A DNA stretch of 64,000 bases, from positions 248,001 through 312,000 of the forward strand of contig NW_020825447.1 of NCBI RefSeq assembly GCF_003286085.1. The letters run 5' to 3'. The translations under genes were made by a program, and so were the position numbers. The DNA is from Drosophila persimilis (taxonomy: Eukaryota > Arthropoda > Insecta > Diptera > Drosophilidae). The notes beneath the pieces are model-generated. The model was given only the letters and a program-made list of their open reading frames with translations. It ran no database searches and was not told the DNA's origin. Positions 30,442 to 41,882 of this stretch are shown one piece after another; position 1 is the stretch's first letter, and each line of letters begins with the position of its first letter.

Positions 30442-33428
30442 TCAGATTATTGAGGGTCTCTCCTGCGGGATACCAAGGGCTTTGCGACGCTCTTGTTCAA
30501 GGCGTTTCCGTTCGACAAGTGCTTCCTTGACTTGGGACTCCCGGAGTTGGCGCTGTTGTTCAATTTCAAGCTGCTCGTGTCTGATTAAAGTTGGCAGCAG
30601 TAGTTGTTGTTGTGCTGCCTGCTGCAGGAGTTGTTGTTGGAGAGGCCAAAAGTGAGTTTCCAGCTGCTTTGTGTATCTTGGCCGGTCAAGCCTTTGAGGA
30701 ATGAAGGGCTGCATGATGAGTCTTTTTGCTTCCAGATTTGGATGGCGAAATAGTGAAGCTGCTAGCCTGCCGCTGGCTCTATCAAAGGTTTCTTCTGCAG
30801 AGTCACTGTTGTATGCATCTCGGATAACTTGATTTCTTGTGTACCTGCTAGCCTTCACGATTTTTCGTAGGAGTTGGTTCTGTGCGCTTTCTACCCTGCA
30901 AAATTGTGATTCGCATACCAATGCTCCCCATACAGGTAAGGCATATTGCCATATTGGGGCGATTAATTGTTTATAAATAACCATTTTGCATCTTTTAGAT
31001 AGCCGGCTCTGATGACCAATGATCCAGTTCAGTCTCATGGCTGCTGCACTCACTCGAATTGCTAACTGGGTGGTATGGGCATGTAACACAAGTTTCCATT
31101 AGCAAGCCTAGATAGCGATGCCTTGGCTTACTTTTGATTGCTTCGTTGTACATTTTTAGCGATAGCTCACCTATGATATTTGCAATCGATCGCCTTGTAT
31201 AGAGGACATGGACCGTTTTGCTGGTATTAAGGCTGATGCACCATTTGGACACTGATTTGTTCTAACCGCTGTACTGGCTTCTTTTTTAGCACATAGGACG
31301 ATTGTGTCATCTGCGTAAGTAGAAAGCATCATGTTGTTGTATATATTCGACTCAATTCTTTCATTTTGTTCTGACAGGTGCGGTAGCGGCATATCCGACG
31401 TGAAGACTGTGTAGAGTACAGGGCCGAGGACGCTACCCTGGGGAACTCCTGCGCAAATCCTTCCAGGTCTCGAGCGTATTCCATTGTTTCCGTTTACAAA
31501 AAATGTTCTATCTGCTAAGTAACTTTTTAAAACGTTGTAATATGTAAACGGGAGTAGCTTTCAAGGTTTCAAGTTCAAGGATCTCAGAACCCATAAGAGC
31601 TAGAGCAACCAAATTTCGTATCCACACTCCTGTGATGTCGGACCTTGACCGTTTTGTGTCAAAATTTCGCCGCACCCCCTTCCGCCCCCGCAAAGGACGA
31701 AAATCTGGGGCAACCACAAATCTCAGAGACTATTAAGGCTAGAGTAACCAAATTTTGGTATCCGCACTCCTGTTAGATCTCACTATAAAACGTATATCTC
31801 AGAATTTCGCCCCACCCCCTTCCGTCCCTGGTTTCCATCATAACTTCATTGGGGGAAATAGGCCTGAACGGGAGTCTATTTACATCGTATTTCCGCCCAA
31901 ACTGTTGCCTCTGAAGCCAGGCAGGTTTAGTTGTTAAGCGTTTGAGCTGCGCTATTTCCTTACACTCCATAACTATCGTATTTCTATATTCGTCGGAGTT
32001 TATGAGTTTTTGGTGTGAATCTTTCTTCTAAATGTGACACAAAAGCTTCAGCGTTCTCCTCGCTACTCTTTGTCCACCTATAGCCTTCTCTACTACCACT
32101 ACTGCTGGGAATTTTCAATGGCCAGTTTGGTTCTGGCTGCCTCTTTAAAGTGTTTGTTAAGCGCTATAGTTTTTGCATTCTGTAACGATCTTGAGCGTCT
32201 ACTTCTTTAAAAAGGTTATAGATCTGGTTATTTTTAGCCTTACGAAGGGCGATGATTTGCCGCGTTGTATAACCTTCGGGTCTCCAAGGTGGGTCTGCGC
32301 ATATGCTCCCTTTTATGCTGCCATTTGAGCCTTAATAGTTTCTGTTTTCCTATCTAGTGGCAGTTGCCCTGTGCGTGGGTGAGAACGCAATTTATTAGCG
32401 AAGTTGCAGCCGCCGCTGCATTGTAGATGTTTTGATTTAGAATGTCGATCGCATCCTCTATGTCTTCTCCTGAGTTTATTTCCATGTTGAGATTGATACG
32501 CTGCGATAGGAAATCTTGGAATTTTTTGACATTTGCTTTGCTTGGTAGTAGTCGGCGATTTGTTACCGGGACTGTCGTTGAGCCACTGATGCCCAGGTTA
32601 ATGAAGATAGGAAGTTGGTCAGATTGCAGATCAACTGCTGAATATGTGTGAATTTTGTCATAGTTTATGCCAGCATATACTGCCAAATCAATAGCGGAGG
32701 GCCTTTTTCTTTGATCAAATGGGTAGTGTGTGGCTCCCCAGTGGCCAACACATTTAAACAGGTGTTTGCATGAATCGTGTTCATTAAAACTCTGCCTCTT
32801 TTACAGGATCGCACATTGCCCCACCATGGGTGCTTAGCGTTCCAGTCCCCGCAAACTATAAATTTGGAGCCATGTACTTGAATAACTTTTTGAAGTGCTG
32901 CTCCGTCCAGGTGATAGTTGGCGGGCAATATATTGGCGCTAGAGCAATGACCTCATTATTGTTAGTGGTTAATGCGATGGGAGCACACTGCAAGAAAATT
33001 TCTGTAATTGGTTCAAGTGCAATGTGGTTGAGACCAATTTTGACATAAATGGCTACTCCACCTTTCCTTCTGGAGGAAGGGTGTGAGGAAGTATACAGTA
33101 TGTAGTCATTTATGGTTAGATTGTCTGTTATTGTGGTAGTAGGGTCATTTGAGGTTATGCGGGTTTCAATAACCATCATTATGTTCACGTTATTACGCTG
33201 CATAAATAGTTCTAACTCCAAAATTTAGTTTTTTAGACCACAGGCGTTCCAATAAACGATTTTGAGAGAGCTGTTGTACTGGGCACCTGTAATAGCAGTA
33301 GAGGTATGGGCTAAATTATTTGTATTTACATTTGTGGTGGTAGTAGCTAGAGGATTGGCTGTATTGTTGGCCTTAGTAGTGTTTGTAGTATACGGTATTT
33401 CGGCGTAATTATTCATTTGCAATGTCAT
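30442..33428 (-). pseudogene. LINE-b ORF2 (endonuclease-reverse transcriptase), broken
   Basis: The N-terminus (33428-33225) runs to the first endonuclease motif IVYWNACGLKN. A frame break near 33225 leads into the APE endonuclease body (33221-32665, with VIETRI and GDWNAKHPWWG). RT remnants follow: GVPQGSVLGP (about 31440-31470, in a frame without ATG), TYADDTIVLC (31392-31171), and the C-terminal WQYALPVWG region (31089-30442). The RT fingers and motif A are missing around a DINE-1 fragment at 31570-31828. Not functional. Confidence 0.75.
31570..31828 (+). mobile_element. Internal DINE-1-like fragment within LINE-b
   Basis: About 260 bp of the central DINE-1 consensus (GTTCAAGGATCTCAGAACCC to CCCACCCCCTTCCG) with neither end. 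Confidence 0.8.
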
Positions 33429-33563
33429 TAGCGGTGGAAATAGTTTGTCCTTTATTTGAGATAATAAAAGTATGCAATAGATCTATAAGGTCATCCATTT
33501 TTTTTTTGCCCATTTCACTTACAAGGAGAAGATTTTGGTGCACCACCTGCATTAGCTGGTCAT

Positions 33564-33878
33564 TCACATATGGGGCCCCAGCATGCTGGTATCGCTGTGG
33601 TTGGGGGGCGTGCTTCTGTGACTCTCGCTGCTGTTGTTGATGCCCACGATAGGAGGGGTGTGGCCTGCTGATGCTGTTGCCCTGAAAGTCATCAGATTGT
33701 TGAATTTTGTTGCTAAAAGGCTGGAGGTTTGGCGTCTTATTAGTGTACCGGCTGATGGTGGGCTGTTGGGAGTTGTTTTGTTGTTGCTGCAGGTTAGCCG
33801 GCGCAGGCTTTTATGTCTTTCGCTGCTGCTGGTGATGCCCGCGATGGGCCCTGTTGTTGTTGCATTCCTGCTGGCCAA
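33564..33878 (-). pseudogene. LINE-b ORF1 (gag) C-terminal remnant
   Basis: The ORF contains two related segments (GPIAGITSSSERHKS and PPIVGINNSSESHRS) and stops just before ORF2. The 5' rest of gag is gone because LINE-a 3' sequence begins at about 33911. Confidence 0.45.
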
Positions 33879-34159
33879 CAGACAGTTTATTGTTGTTGCT
33901 GAAAAGTTGACTACCGTTGAAATGGCAACATATGTGTAGTAGCAGACATGGCTGAAAAATTACAGGGTAACTAACATTGGTTACAATAAAGGCTGTTTAG
34001 AATTTTAACAGTGTTGTATATAGTTAAGGTACTACTAATCTTAATATTAATTTGTGTTTTGTGTAGATTATTTACATGGTTTTATATTACATGTGTATTT
34101 GACGTGTTAGTGTTATTGTGGCTGATTTCCATATTGGTAGTTGAGAAGGGATTTCTTCG

Positions 34160-36893
34160 TCAGTTCTCACGTCTAGCCTGGAGTACTGTCATCTGGATGG
34201 CACTCAGACTTCTGTTGCTGCTTGGGTTGTGTTTCATCATTGAGGCGTATCTTGGTCTGGCCAGCCTCCTGGGGATGTATGGTTGTGTTGCGATATCACA
34301 GGCAAGAAGATTTGAGTGCTGCATTAGTCGGGTGTAGTAGTTATTGCAGAGTCCATTGTAGATTTCATTGATAGTTGAAATTTTGAGATCCACGTGCAGT
34401 GTTTTATTTCTCACGTACCAGGGTGCATTAGTAATTGCTCTGAGGGCTCTGTTTTGTAATGTTTGCAGTTTGTCCATTTGCATGTTTGATGTTAGGGGTC
34501 CCCAGACTGGCAAGGCATACTGCAATATTGGGGCAACCAGTTGCTTGTAGAGAAGGACTTTTAGATGCTTTTAGAGGGTAAGTTTGCTTCTTCTGCCGAT
34601 TAACCAATCAATCTTTTTTAGCCGGGCCCTAGTTTTGGTGACTACAGCAGTTACATGTTTGTTGAAGTTGAGCTTTTCATCCATCTGCACACCAAGGTAT
34701 GGAAGGACCGCTTTTTTGGGTAGGTGTTGACCAGCAAGTCTAGGTGCTGCAGTCTGTTGTTGCGCAGGTGAGAGTGTGTGCAAGACGAGCAGTTTTCGTG
34801 AGACTTATGGTAATTCCCCATTTTTTTGACCAGGAGTGAGCGTTAGCTAGAAGCCTCTCCATGGATTCATTGCCTTGTCGTTGGTTCTTTGTGGTTGTGG
34901 CATGTCAGCAGTGTATATATTGGACTGCTGCAGCTACTTGCTTTTGACTTGATATGGTATTATTACAACAGACGACTTTGAAGGTTCTATCCATAAGATA
35001 ATTGGTGAGTAGAATGTATAATTTGTCCGGTATTATGGTTTTAAGTTTGCAGAGTAGACCTTGATGCCAGACTCTATCAAAAGCTTCCTGGATGTCCATG
35101 TAAACAGCACAGCAATGTCGTTGTTGTTCATATGACCTGAGGATAAATTGAGTTACTCGTCCAACTTGTTGTTCAGCTGGAGTGCTGACTTCTAAAACCG
35201 AATTGATGATTTGGGGTATGGCCAAGGCAAAGTGTTCTTCATCAAAGAGACGTGTTTGAATGAGGCGTTCGAAAAGTTTTGAAAATCCTGATAGAAGACT
35301 GATAGGCCTGTAGGATACCGGCGGTTTTCCAGGTTTCTGAATCATTGTTATTTTAGCACATTTCCAAGCCTTTGGGAAATACCCAATATGCAAGGCAGCG
35401 TTGAATATCAGCAAAAGGTAGGAAATGGCAGATAACGGTAAGGCTTTTATGACGCGGTTATCGATATTATCAAATCCAGGTGACTTTCTTGACTTGAGTT
35501 TTTTGATTTCAGTTTTTAATTCATTTAAGGTAACTGGTCTGATTTGTTGTTCGTCTGGGGAATTGTTACGTTGTAGCACTGATTCGATGTCTTCCCTGTC
35601 TTCTAGAGCTGCCGTGATTCTAGGAGTAAACCGTAGTTCGAGATGCTGTGCAAAGGCTTCAGCTTTTTCTTCTGTGGTTTTGCACCATAGGACCAGCAGG
35701 AGTTTGCTGTCCATCAGCCACATGCTTTCGAACTGGAGGATTTGGGATAGGCTGCCTCTTGATGGAATTAGTGAGTAGCCACAGCTTTTGCATGCTGTAT
35801 CTGTCCGTCGGATCAATGGATTGTAACAGTCTACTTATTTTGTTGGCTTTTTGTAGTTTGATTTCCTTTTTGATTCGATTTGTAAGTTGATTTATGGTAA
35901 CTGAGATGAGAGGGTGGGGGAAATTATCTTTCTGCTTGATTTTACATAGTAATTTCTTTAGTTCTATTGCTTTTAGTGTTTGTCGGTCAAGATGAAGGTT
36001 TTGCTGTCCATAGAGTCCAATCTGGTTTTGTGAAGTTTGTGAGGCAGATTCGGCAGCATTGAAGATGTTCTTTTCGAAGATGGCAATAGCATCGTCAATG
36101 TCATCTTCATTGTGTAGCTCCGTTTCAAGGTGGATTCGCTGATCAAGATAAGTTTGAAATTTGTTGATACTTGCATTATATGGTAAAAGGGGTAACTTTT
36201 TAGTAGATTCCGGTTTGAGGAGGAGACTTATGATCTGTATATTGTGATCAGAACCTGTCATAAGATGTTTCAATATGGATTAAATTGTGCCTGATACCCT
36301 TGTAAACCGCAAAGTCCATTGCAGATGGTATATGTCGTCGATTTGAAGGGAAGTGGGTGGGGGATCCAGTGGCCAGTATGTTCCTGATCGCTTTCCTGAA
36401 TGCATTTCAGAAGTTCAGCTCCACTTCTACAAGATCTTGCATTGCCCAACCACTGACTTTTGGCGTTCCAATCCCCAGCTACGATGAATCGGCTACCCAG
36501 AGAGTCAAAAACCTGTTTGAATTGTGTATCAATCCAATTATGCGTAGGTGGACAATAGATCGCACCGATTCTAATTATTAGGTGGTTTTTCATTGTTGCA
36601 GCCACGGTGCACATCTGGATGGAGTCTTTTCTTGTTGGTGGGAGGGAAATGTGTGGGATGTTGCATTTTATGATAATCGCCGCTCCTCCTCTGCTCCGGT
36701 TAGACGGGTGGTTTGCCATGTAAACATGATAATCGTCTATTACGAGATCAGAGTCGTCTTTTAGGTGGGATTCAGATAATAGTAGGATGTCTATATTGTT
36801 GTCTGTCAAATAAGCATTCAGTTCAGGTAGTTTGTTTGAGAGCCCAGCAGCGTTCCAGAAGGCGATTTTGGTTATCATGGAATTATTAGGCAT
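34160..36893 (-). pseudogene. LINE-a ORF2, several frameshifts, RT active site deleted
   Basis: The APE-type endonuclease is clear at 36893-36270 (IAFWNAAGLSNKL, LLLSESHL, GDWNAKSQWLG). It continues in shifted frames: 36273-35659, then 35816-34905 with KPPVSYRPISLLS and the motif A segment YMDIQEAFDRVW. Near 34915-34935 a short deletion removes most of the GVPQGSVLGP motif. Near 34860 the YADD segment is absent altogether. The C-terminus (34525-34160, ALPVWGPL, ITNAPWYVRN) survives. The enzyme is dead. Confidence 0.8.
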
Positions 36894-37301
36894 TTAAGGA
36901 TTCATTGTCTTTTGTAAGTGGAGAGAGTCGTAATAAGATTCGGTCAAGAGTCTTCTCAAGTAAAGACATCCTTATTTTCAAGGCTCTGAATGGGCTGAGT
37001 CTAGTTAATTGTTGCCTCGTTGACTGCACTAGTAGGAGAGATATAAGCTTGTCTAACTTCACATTAAGGCTGTTGAGATGTCAATGTTATTGTTGTTGTT
37101 TTTATTGCTGATTTGTGGGTGATTTGTGTTTAAAGATTGATTTGAGCTCTTGGATCGAATTCGGCTGAGATGCTTAATGAGTTGATTCTGCAAGCGTGCG
37201 TTAGGCTTTGGCTTCGTCTTCGATCTTGATCTTCGTTCTTGCTGTAGTGGTTGTTGGTTGTTTTTGCGCTGGAAGGTTCACTTTGGCGACTGCAGCGTAG
37301 C

Positions 37302-38195
37302 TCAGGCCCTGAAGTGGAGGGTGCTTCTTGGTGCGTACTGGAGCTTAGAGCGTTCAGTTGTGGATTGCGAGGTTTGCTTGATTGGCGATGTCGGCTTTGG
37401 CTTCGATTCTATGGCCGGCATACCAAGATTCTGCAGTAGCATATTGGCTTGGGCCAATTCACTCGGCTTTTTGCGCATTTCTGCATTTTTAAAGGAGATG
37501 CAGCCTCTATAGCTGGCTGGGTGAGGGCCGTTGCAGTTTGCACATTTAGCCGGTTGCTGCAAGGTTTTTTGGCATGTTGTTGAGGGGTGCTGTCCAATAG
37601 TTGTGTGTGTGGCCAATTTTTTGGCACCGATGGCATTGAACATTGAACATGTTGAAGGGTCTTGGGTGCCGCGACAAGTCATGCGGCGAACGAATGTGGC
37701 CTCATGTCCATAGCTAGCCAGCATTTCAATGATGTAATCTTTATCCGTGGTATGGTGGAGATCCCTGATTATGATTCTATATCCTCTTTCCGTTTTGAGT
37801 TGATACGTATAAGATGGGGTGGTGCATTCACCGTTCCTGAAGTGGTTCCGCAAGGTTCTGAAGGAGTTCACAACAATGAACATGATGCGGAGTCCACCAG
37901 ATGGCTGTACTTGAGGGAACTTAACCATTTTTTTGGCGGTTTTGGACAGAGGGAAGAGTGGAGCTGCAGGCCTTTTGCCTTGGTTGTTGAGTGTTTTCTC
38001 AACAGCAGTTGTATTTGAGTTGAATGGCTGAGCGGTACTTACTCGCTCACTCTCTGACTCACTGGAGGAGATTACTGGCAGAAGCTCGTCATCATCAACG
38101 CACATTAGCAGCTTTTTGTAGGATCTTCTGGTGGGGCATACAATTCTGACCATGCCGCCATCTTGGTAGTCAAGAACATAGTTGTTCACTCCCAT
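37302..38195 (-). CDS. LINE-a ORF1 (gag) with PRE_C2HC-type region and zinc knuckle
   Basis: The 297-aa ORF has a Ser/Glu-rich N-terminus (SSSESESERVS) and a central jockey-gag RNA-binding region (YRIIIRDLHHTTDKDYIIEML, GHEATFVRRM). Towards the C-terminus lies one zinc knuckle, CANCNGPHPASYRGC. The usual first knuckle (QCHRCQKIGHTHNYW) is readable only in another frame at about 37590-37655, next to a 7-base tandem duplication (CATTGAA twice, 37634-37647). Compensating indels have therefore altered the protein. Gag packages element RNA. Confidence 0.7.
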   Translation of the reverse strand: MGVNNYVLDYQDGGMVRIVCPTRRSYKKLLMCVDDDELLPVISSSESESERVSTAQPFNSNTTAVEKTLNNQGKRPAAPLFPLSKTAKKMVKFPQVQPSGGLRIMFIVVNSFRTLRNHFRNGECTTPSYTYQLKTERGYRIIIRDLHHTTDKDYIIEMLASYGHEATFVRRMTCRGTQDPSTCSMFNAIGAKKLATHTTIGQHPSTTCQKTLQQPAKCANCNGPHPASYRGCISFKNAEMRKKPSELAQANMLLQNLGMPAIESKPKPTSPIKQTSQSTTERSKLQYAPRSTLHFRA

Positions 38196-38253
38196 TTTTG
38201 TGATGTGTTCGACTATGCGAACAAAACTGACAGTCTCTCAAATGAGAGAGTTG

Positions 38254-38770
38254 TTTTTATTGTGTTTATACCGTTGAAATGGCATATTATACAATAAGTG
38301 TGTCGCCTACTGCTTATCTACATATGTGTAGTAGCAGACATGGCTGTAAAGTGGCTGGGTAACACAAGTTACGGTATTGGCTTGCATTGACAGAGGATTG
38401 GCATTGGCATCGCATAGTGATGCCAACGATGTGAGGATTGGCTGCGATTTACCGAGTGGCGAACTGGTCCGGCCAACCGGGATGCGGTGTCGGAGATATA
38501 GGCATTGGCATGGGGATGTGATGCCAAAGAAGCGTGAGACTTGCCTGCATTCCAGTGGCTGTTGGTCCGGCCACCCAGTATGCATTGTTTTGATGTTTAA
38601 ATTGGCTTAAGGCACATTTCTTTAATTTGACCTTAAGGCAAACTTTCTTTAATGCTCTTATTACATCTAGCAACATTTAACATTATATCTGACAAATGAC
38701 AAGTTTTGGCAACATAGGATAACATAAATATCGATTACAAATGTGGTATTTATTACAATTATTTACTTTT
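38254..38770 (-). mobile_element. LINE 3' fragment with 100-bp repeats (LINE-c)
   Basis: The 3' end is like LINE-a (poly-A as T run at 38254-38258, then the TAGTAGCAGACATGGCTG block) but diverges after 38345. It contains two ~100-bp tandem repeats (38396-38480 and ~38490-38580), each with GATTGGCATTGGCAT or AGGCATTGGCAT followed by GGTCCGGCCA[A/C]CC. That GC-rich motif also occurs several times in the cassettes beyond 52 kb. Confidence 0.6.
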
Positions 38771-39875
38771 TATACCCGATACTCAAAATGAGTATTGGGG
38801 TATATTAGATTTGTGGTAAAAGTGGATGTGTGTAATGTCCAGAAGGAATCGTTTCCGACCCTATAAAGTATATATATTCTTGATCAGCATCAATAGCCGA
38901 GTCGATTGAGCCCTGTCTGTCTGTCCGTCCGTCCGTCTGTCCGTCTGTCCGTCTGTCCGTCCCCTTCAGCGCCTAATGCTCAAAGACTATAAGAGCTAGA
39001 ACAACGATGTTTTGGATCCAGACTTCTGTGATATGTCACTGCTCCAAAAATATTTCAAAACTTTGCCCCGCCCACTTCCGCCCCCACAAAGGGCGAAAAT
39101 CTGTGGCATCCACAATTTCGACGATACGAGAAAACTAAAATGCAGAATCGTAGAAGATGTTTATATCTTCTAGAGTGCAAAATCTGAACCAGATCGTATA
39201 ATTATTATAGCCAGAATCAAGAAAACAATTTCATTCTTTCTCGCTCTGTCTCTCTCTAACACACAGGTTTCATGGTCGGTTTTGCCAATTGCAAAATATG
39301 AGTTCAAGGATCTCAGAGACTACAAAAGCCAGAGCAACCATATTTGGTATCCACACTCCTGTGATATCGGACCTTGACCGTTTCGTGTCCAAATTTCGCC
39401 ACACCCCCCGCAAAGGACAAAAATCTGGGGCATCCACAAATCTCAGAGACTATTAAGGTTAGAGTAACCAAATTTAGTATCCGCACTTCTGTTAGATCTC
39501 ACTATAAAACGAATATCTCAGAATTTTGCCCCACCCCCTTCCGCCCCCACAAAGGACGAAAATCTGTTGCACCCACAATATTGCACATTCGAGAAAACTA
39601 AAAACGCAGAATCATAGATAACCACCATATCTATCAGATTGCTGAATCTGGATCAGATCAGATAATTTGTATAGCCAAAAGGAACAAATCAATTTGCACT
39701 GGCTACGCAGCACCCGACGTCACGCTCAGACTGATTTTCTGTCTCTCTCGCACGCACTCTTTGTCGTGTCGTTTAATATTAGCGCCGTCTGCCGGAGGAG
39801 AGCCATACTGACTTAGTATCGGGTATAACTGTAGAGTTGCGGTGTCCGCAGCAACTCACAACGTTCCCCCTCGTT
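38771..39875 (+). mobile_element. DINE-1-like Helitron, complete
   Basis: About 1.1 kb from TATACCCGATACTC to hairpin and CTCGTT, with the (GTCTGTCC)n block near 38920-38965. Confidence 0.9.
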
Positions 39876-40189
39876 TTGATTGTTCTTTGCCGTGTCGCCA
39901 TTTCCTGTGGTGCCCTGTTTTCCTTTTTGTGGTGTCTGTCGTGTGCCGTGCCGTGCCGTGCCCCGCTGACATGACAAAAAGTCCCTTCCCCCCCACCACC
40001 ACTATAACTACTACCGACAAGCTTTCTTCTCGCCAATAAATAATTTATAAGATTAATCTATAAAAACACAAACTAACGAGAGAAAACTGTGTAAAGAGAT
40101 AGAAAGTGCCAATAAAAGACCTAATACAAACACAAAAAACAACTGCAATTAACTTGACGAAAGGAAAAAACCTACACCAGCAACTAAAA

Positions 40190-40381
40190 TGACAAGAGGA
40201 ATGGCCAAGAGGGGAACGAGCAGGCGCCACAGCGACGGCGGCAGAGCGGCCCGCAGAGGCGCCCTAGCAGCAGCCAACTACAACGATAGCAGCAGCGGCT
40301 GCCAATGCAGAGACACCAATATAAGCACAGCTCCAGCGACGCCACAGCGACGGCGGCTGCTGCCGTCCCGCCAATACAAAC
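40190..40381 (+). CDS. Possible first exon of an Arg-rich protein in the 40-kb cassette
   Basis: ATG in good context (CTAAAATGAC) starts a 64-residue Arg/Ala/Ser-rich chain (MTRGMAKRGTSRRHSDGG...) ending at CGGTAAGTC, a good splice donor near 40382. The A-rich leader (40050-40188) looks like a Drosophila 5' UTR. No clear acceptor in phase is found, so joining to the acidic 40975 ORF is unproven. Function unknown. Confidence 0.3.
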
Positions 40382-40974
40382 GGTAAGTCTGTCAATGTTG
40401 GAGGCTGTATAAACACCAATACAGACACAGCCATGCAAATTACAACACCAATACCAACGATACCCGCAAATGCGGATAAAACGGCGCCCATAACGGGATC
40501 GAAAACAGAGGGGACGCCACTTTTCCCGCCTCTCACGCTCTCGGACACTCAAAACAGTTCGGGAGTAACGGGAGAGGGAGAAGACAGAGGAGGGCCAGCA
40601 AGCCGACGCGCAAGAGCGGAGCGCCAGCAGCAGCCACCCACACAGCCACTCCACCCACAGCCGCAGCAGCAACGCCAACGCGGTCCGGGTCGATAGCATC
40701 GGCAACAGCTGCAGCATCGCGACCAACATCCCCGGCCACTGGCCGAGGGGCACCAACACCAGAGGGTCCTGCCGATGCAGCCGATCCCAAATCGTGCTCC
40801 GGAGCCACGCCAACACCAGGTACAGCAGCAGACAGGCGCCCAGTGCAATGGGAGCTGTGCCCATATCCTGAAAAGAGATCCCAGAAAAATTAGAGAACTG
40901 TAAGAAAGGCTGGCAGCAATTTCAACGAAACTGACGCAAGGGACGCAAGGGCAAGGGACGGGAGCACGGGGGGA

Positions 40975-41229
40975 GTGCCGCCACAACGGACAACAACAGC
41001 AGCAGCAGCATCCACACAGCCATCGCCACGATCAACTGCAAATACGCACCATGACGCCGCAGCCATATCGGACTCCGAATCCGATATGGACTGCGAAGCA
41101 ATTAACGATGAAGATGACGACGAATGCACCGACCACGATCCATTCGAGGCGCTGGATGGCCTGGGCGAAATATGGAGGGCACAAATCGCCAGCGCACGCG
41201 AAAGCATGCGATCGGGCGGCGCCTATTGA
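40975..41229 (+). CDS. Acidic C-terminal ORF, 84 aa, relative of the 185-aa amplicon protein
   Basis: The ORF ends SDSESDMDCEAINDEDDDE...FEALDGLGEIW...SGGAY. It shares with the amplicon protein the order Ala/Thr/Pro-rich stretch, acidic Glu/Asp patch, helical stretch and terminal Tyr. Identity is low, so the link rests mostly on position. It probably lacks its true N-terminal exon. Confidence 0.4.
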   Translation: MPPQRTTTAAAASTQPSPRSTANTHHDAAAISDSESDMDCEAINDEDDDECTDHDPFEALDGLGEIWRAQIASARESMRSGGAY

Positions 41230-41882
41230 TGTGCCCAATCGTCGATCCAGAGACAGCCACTACAACAAAGAAAAAGACGTTAATACGGACAACAACGAAA
41301 AACGGCCAAAACACACAAAAATCACACGTACCTGCCAATACACAGACAGAGCTGATCATTAAGAAGCTGCCTCGCCATCAACATCATCAATTTCCTGCCA
41401 AAGGGGCGTAAAAGGAGGCCTCATCTGATGACGCTGTCGTCACATCAAGCCAATTAACAACACACAGGGGGACAACAGAGCCGGCCGGTATACAGCGTAA
41501 TGTTCGCATTGCGTTTGATATGCCCGCCGGTGCTCCGTTGTTGTTTGTCCACCTGTTAGAAATAAAATAAATTGTAATTAATATGTTTATATGTGTGTAA
41601 ATGTAAGTCAATTATCCTTTATTTTACCTTGTCTGCATCAATGTATTTGTTGTAGATGTCAATCCTGTTGTTTCTGTAGTTTTTGCATGTCCGTAGATAG
41701 TTTGTCCATAGTTTTAGTTACTTGCCTGTGATATTAGGAATAAGTTTTTATAAATTAAAGTATTTTTTCTGTAGTTAATTGTATATTTTTCGTAGTTTTC
41801 TGATTAGTTTTACCTTTTTACTCTTCTTACCCACCTATCTGCCATTCGCATATTCCACATGACATTTGGTAACACCAAAAAA

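Larger units (their letters stand above)
28844..33911 (-). mobile_element. LINE-b: jockey-type LINE with extra ORF and long 3' region, interrupted by a DINE-1 fragment
   Basis: Reading on the minus strand, it has the end of a gag ORF, ORF2 (endonuclease, RT), an ORF3 and a long 3' untranslated region. It follows LINE-a head to tail. The antisense (plus) strand of ORF3 and the 3' region carries four consensus introns. The combination of head-to-tail array, long 3' region and spliced antisense recalls TART telomeric elements of Drosophila (comparison from memory). Confidence 0.65.
33911..38253 (-). mobile_element. LINE-a: nearly full-length jockey-type LINE, inactive
   Basis: About 4.3 kb on the minus strand, from a 5' region near 38253 through gag and ORF2 to a 3' UTR ending at CCATTTCAACGGTA (33911). 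The last ~20 bases and tail are missing compared with the copies at 28509 and 38254. It is preceded and followed by other LINEs in the same orientation. Confidence 0.75.
39876..41882. other. Diverged cassette related (inverted) to the 2.46-kb amplicon cassette
   Basis: This GC-rich block lies between a plus-strand DINE-1 3' end and a minus-strand DINE-1 3' end. On its minus strand a predicted intron (41627-41553, GTAAAATAAAGG...TTTCTAACAG, 75 bp) aligns with the plus-strand intron of the cassettes at 52605, 57311 and 61985. The downstream exon of each holds the shared ATTGCGTTGCATACCGGCCG-like segment. On the plus strand it carries the acidic ORF at 40975. The order and relative orientation of both features are the same as in the amplicon, only inverted. 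Confidence 0.6.

Noticed and set aside
38920-38965. GTCTGTCC/GTCCGTCC arrays resembling a short-repeat or CRISPR-like array
   Set aside because: They are the microsatellite block of DINE-1 without spacers; the genome is eukaryotic.
40184-40864. 226-aa minus-strand Leu/Cys-rich ORF in the 40-kb cassette
   Set aside because: Composition follows from the GC-rich Arg/Gln/Pro coding of the other strand; no domain or start context.
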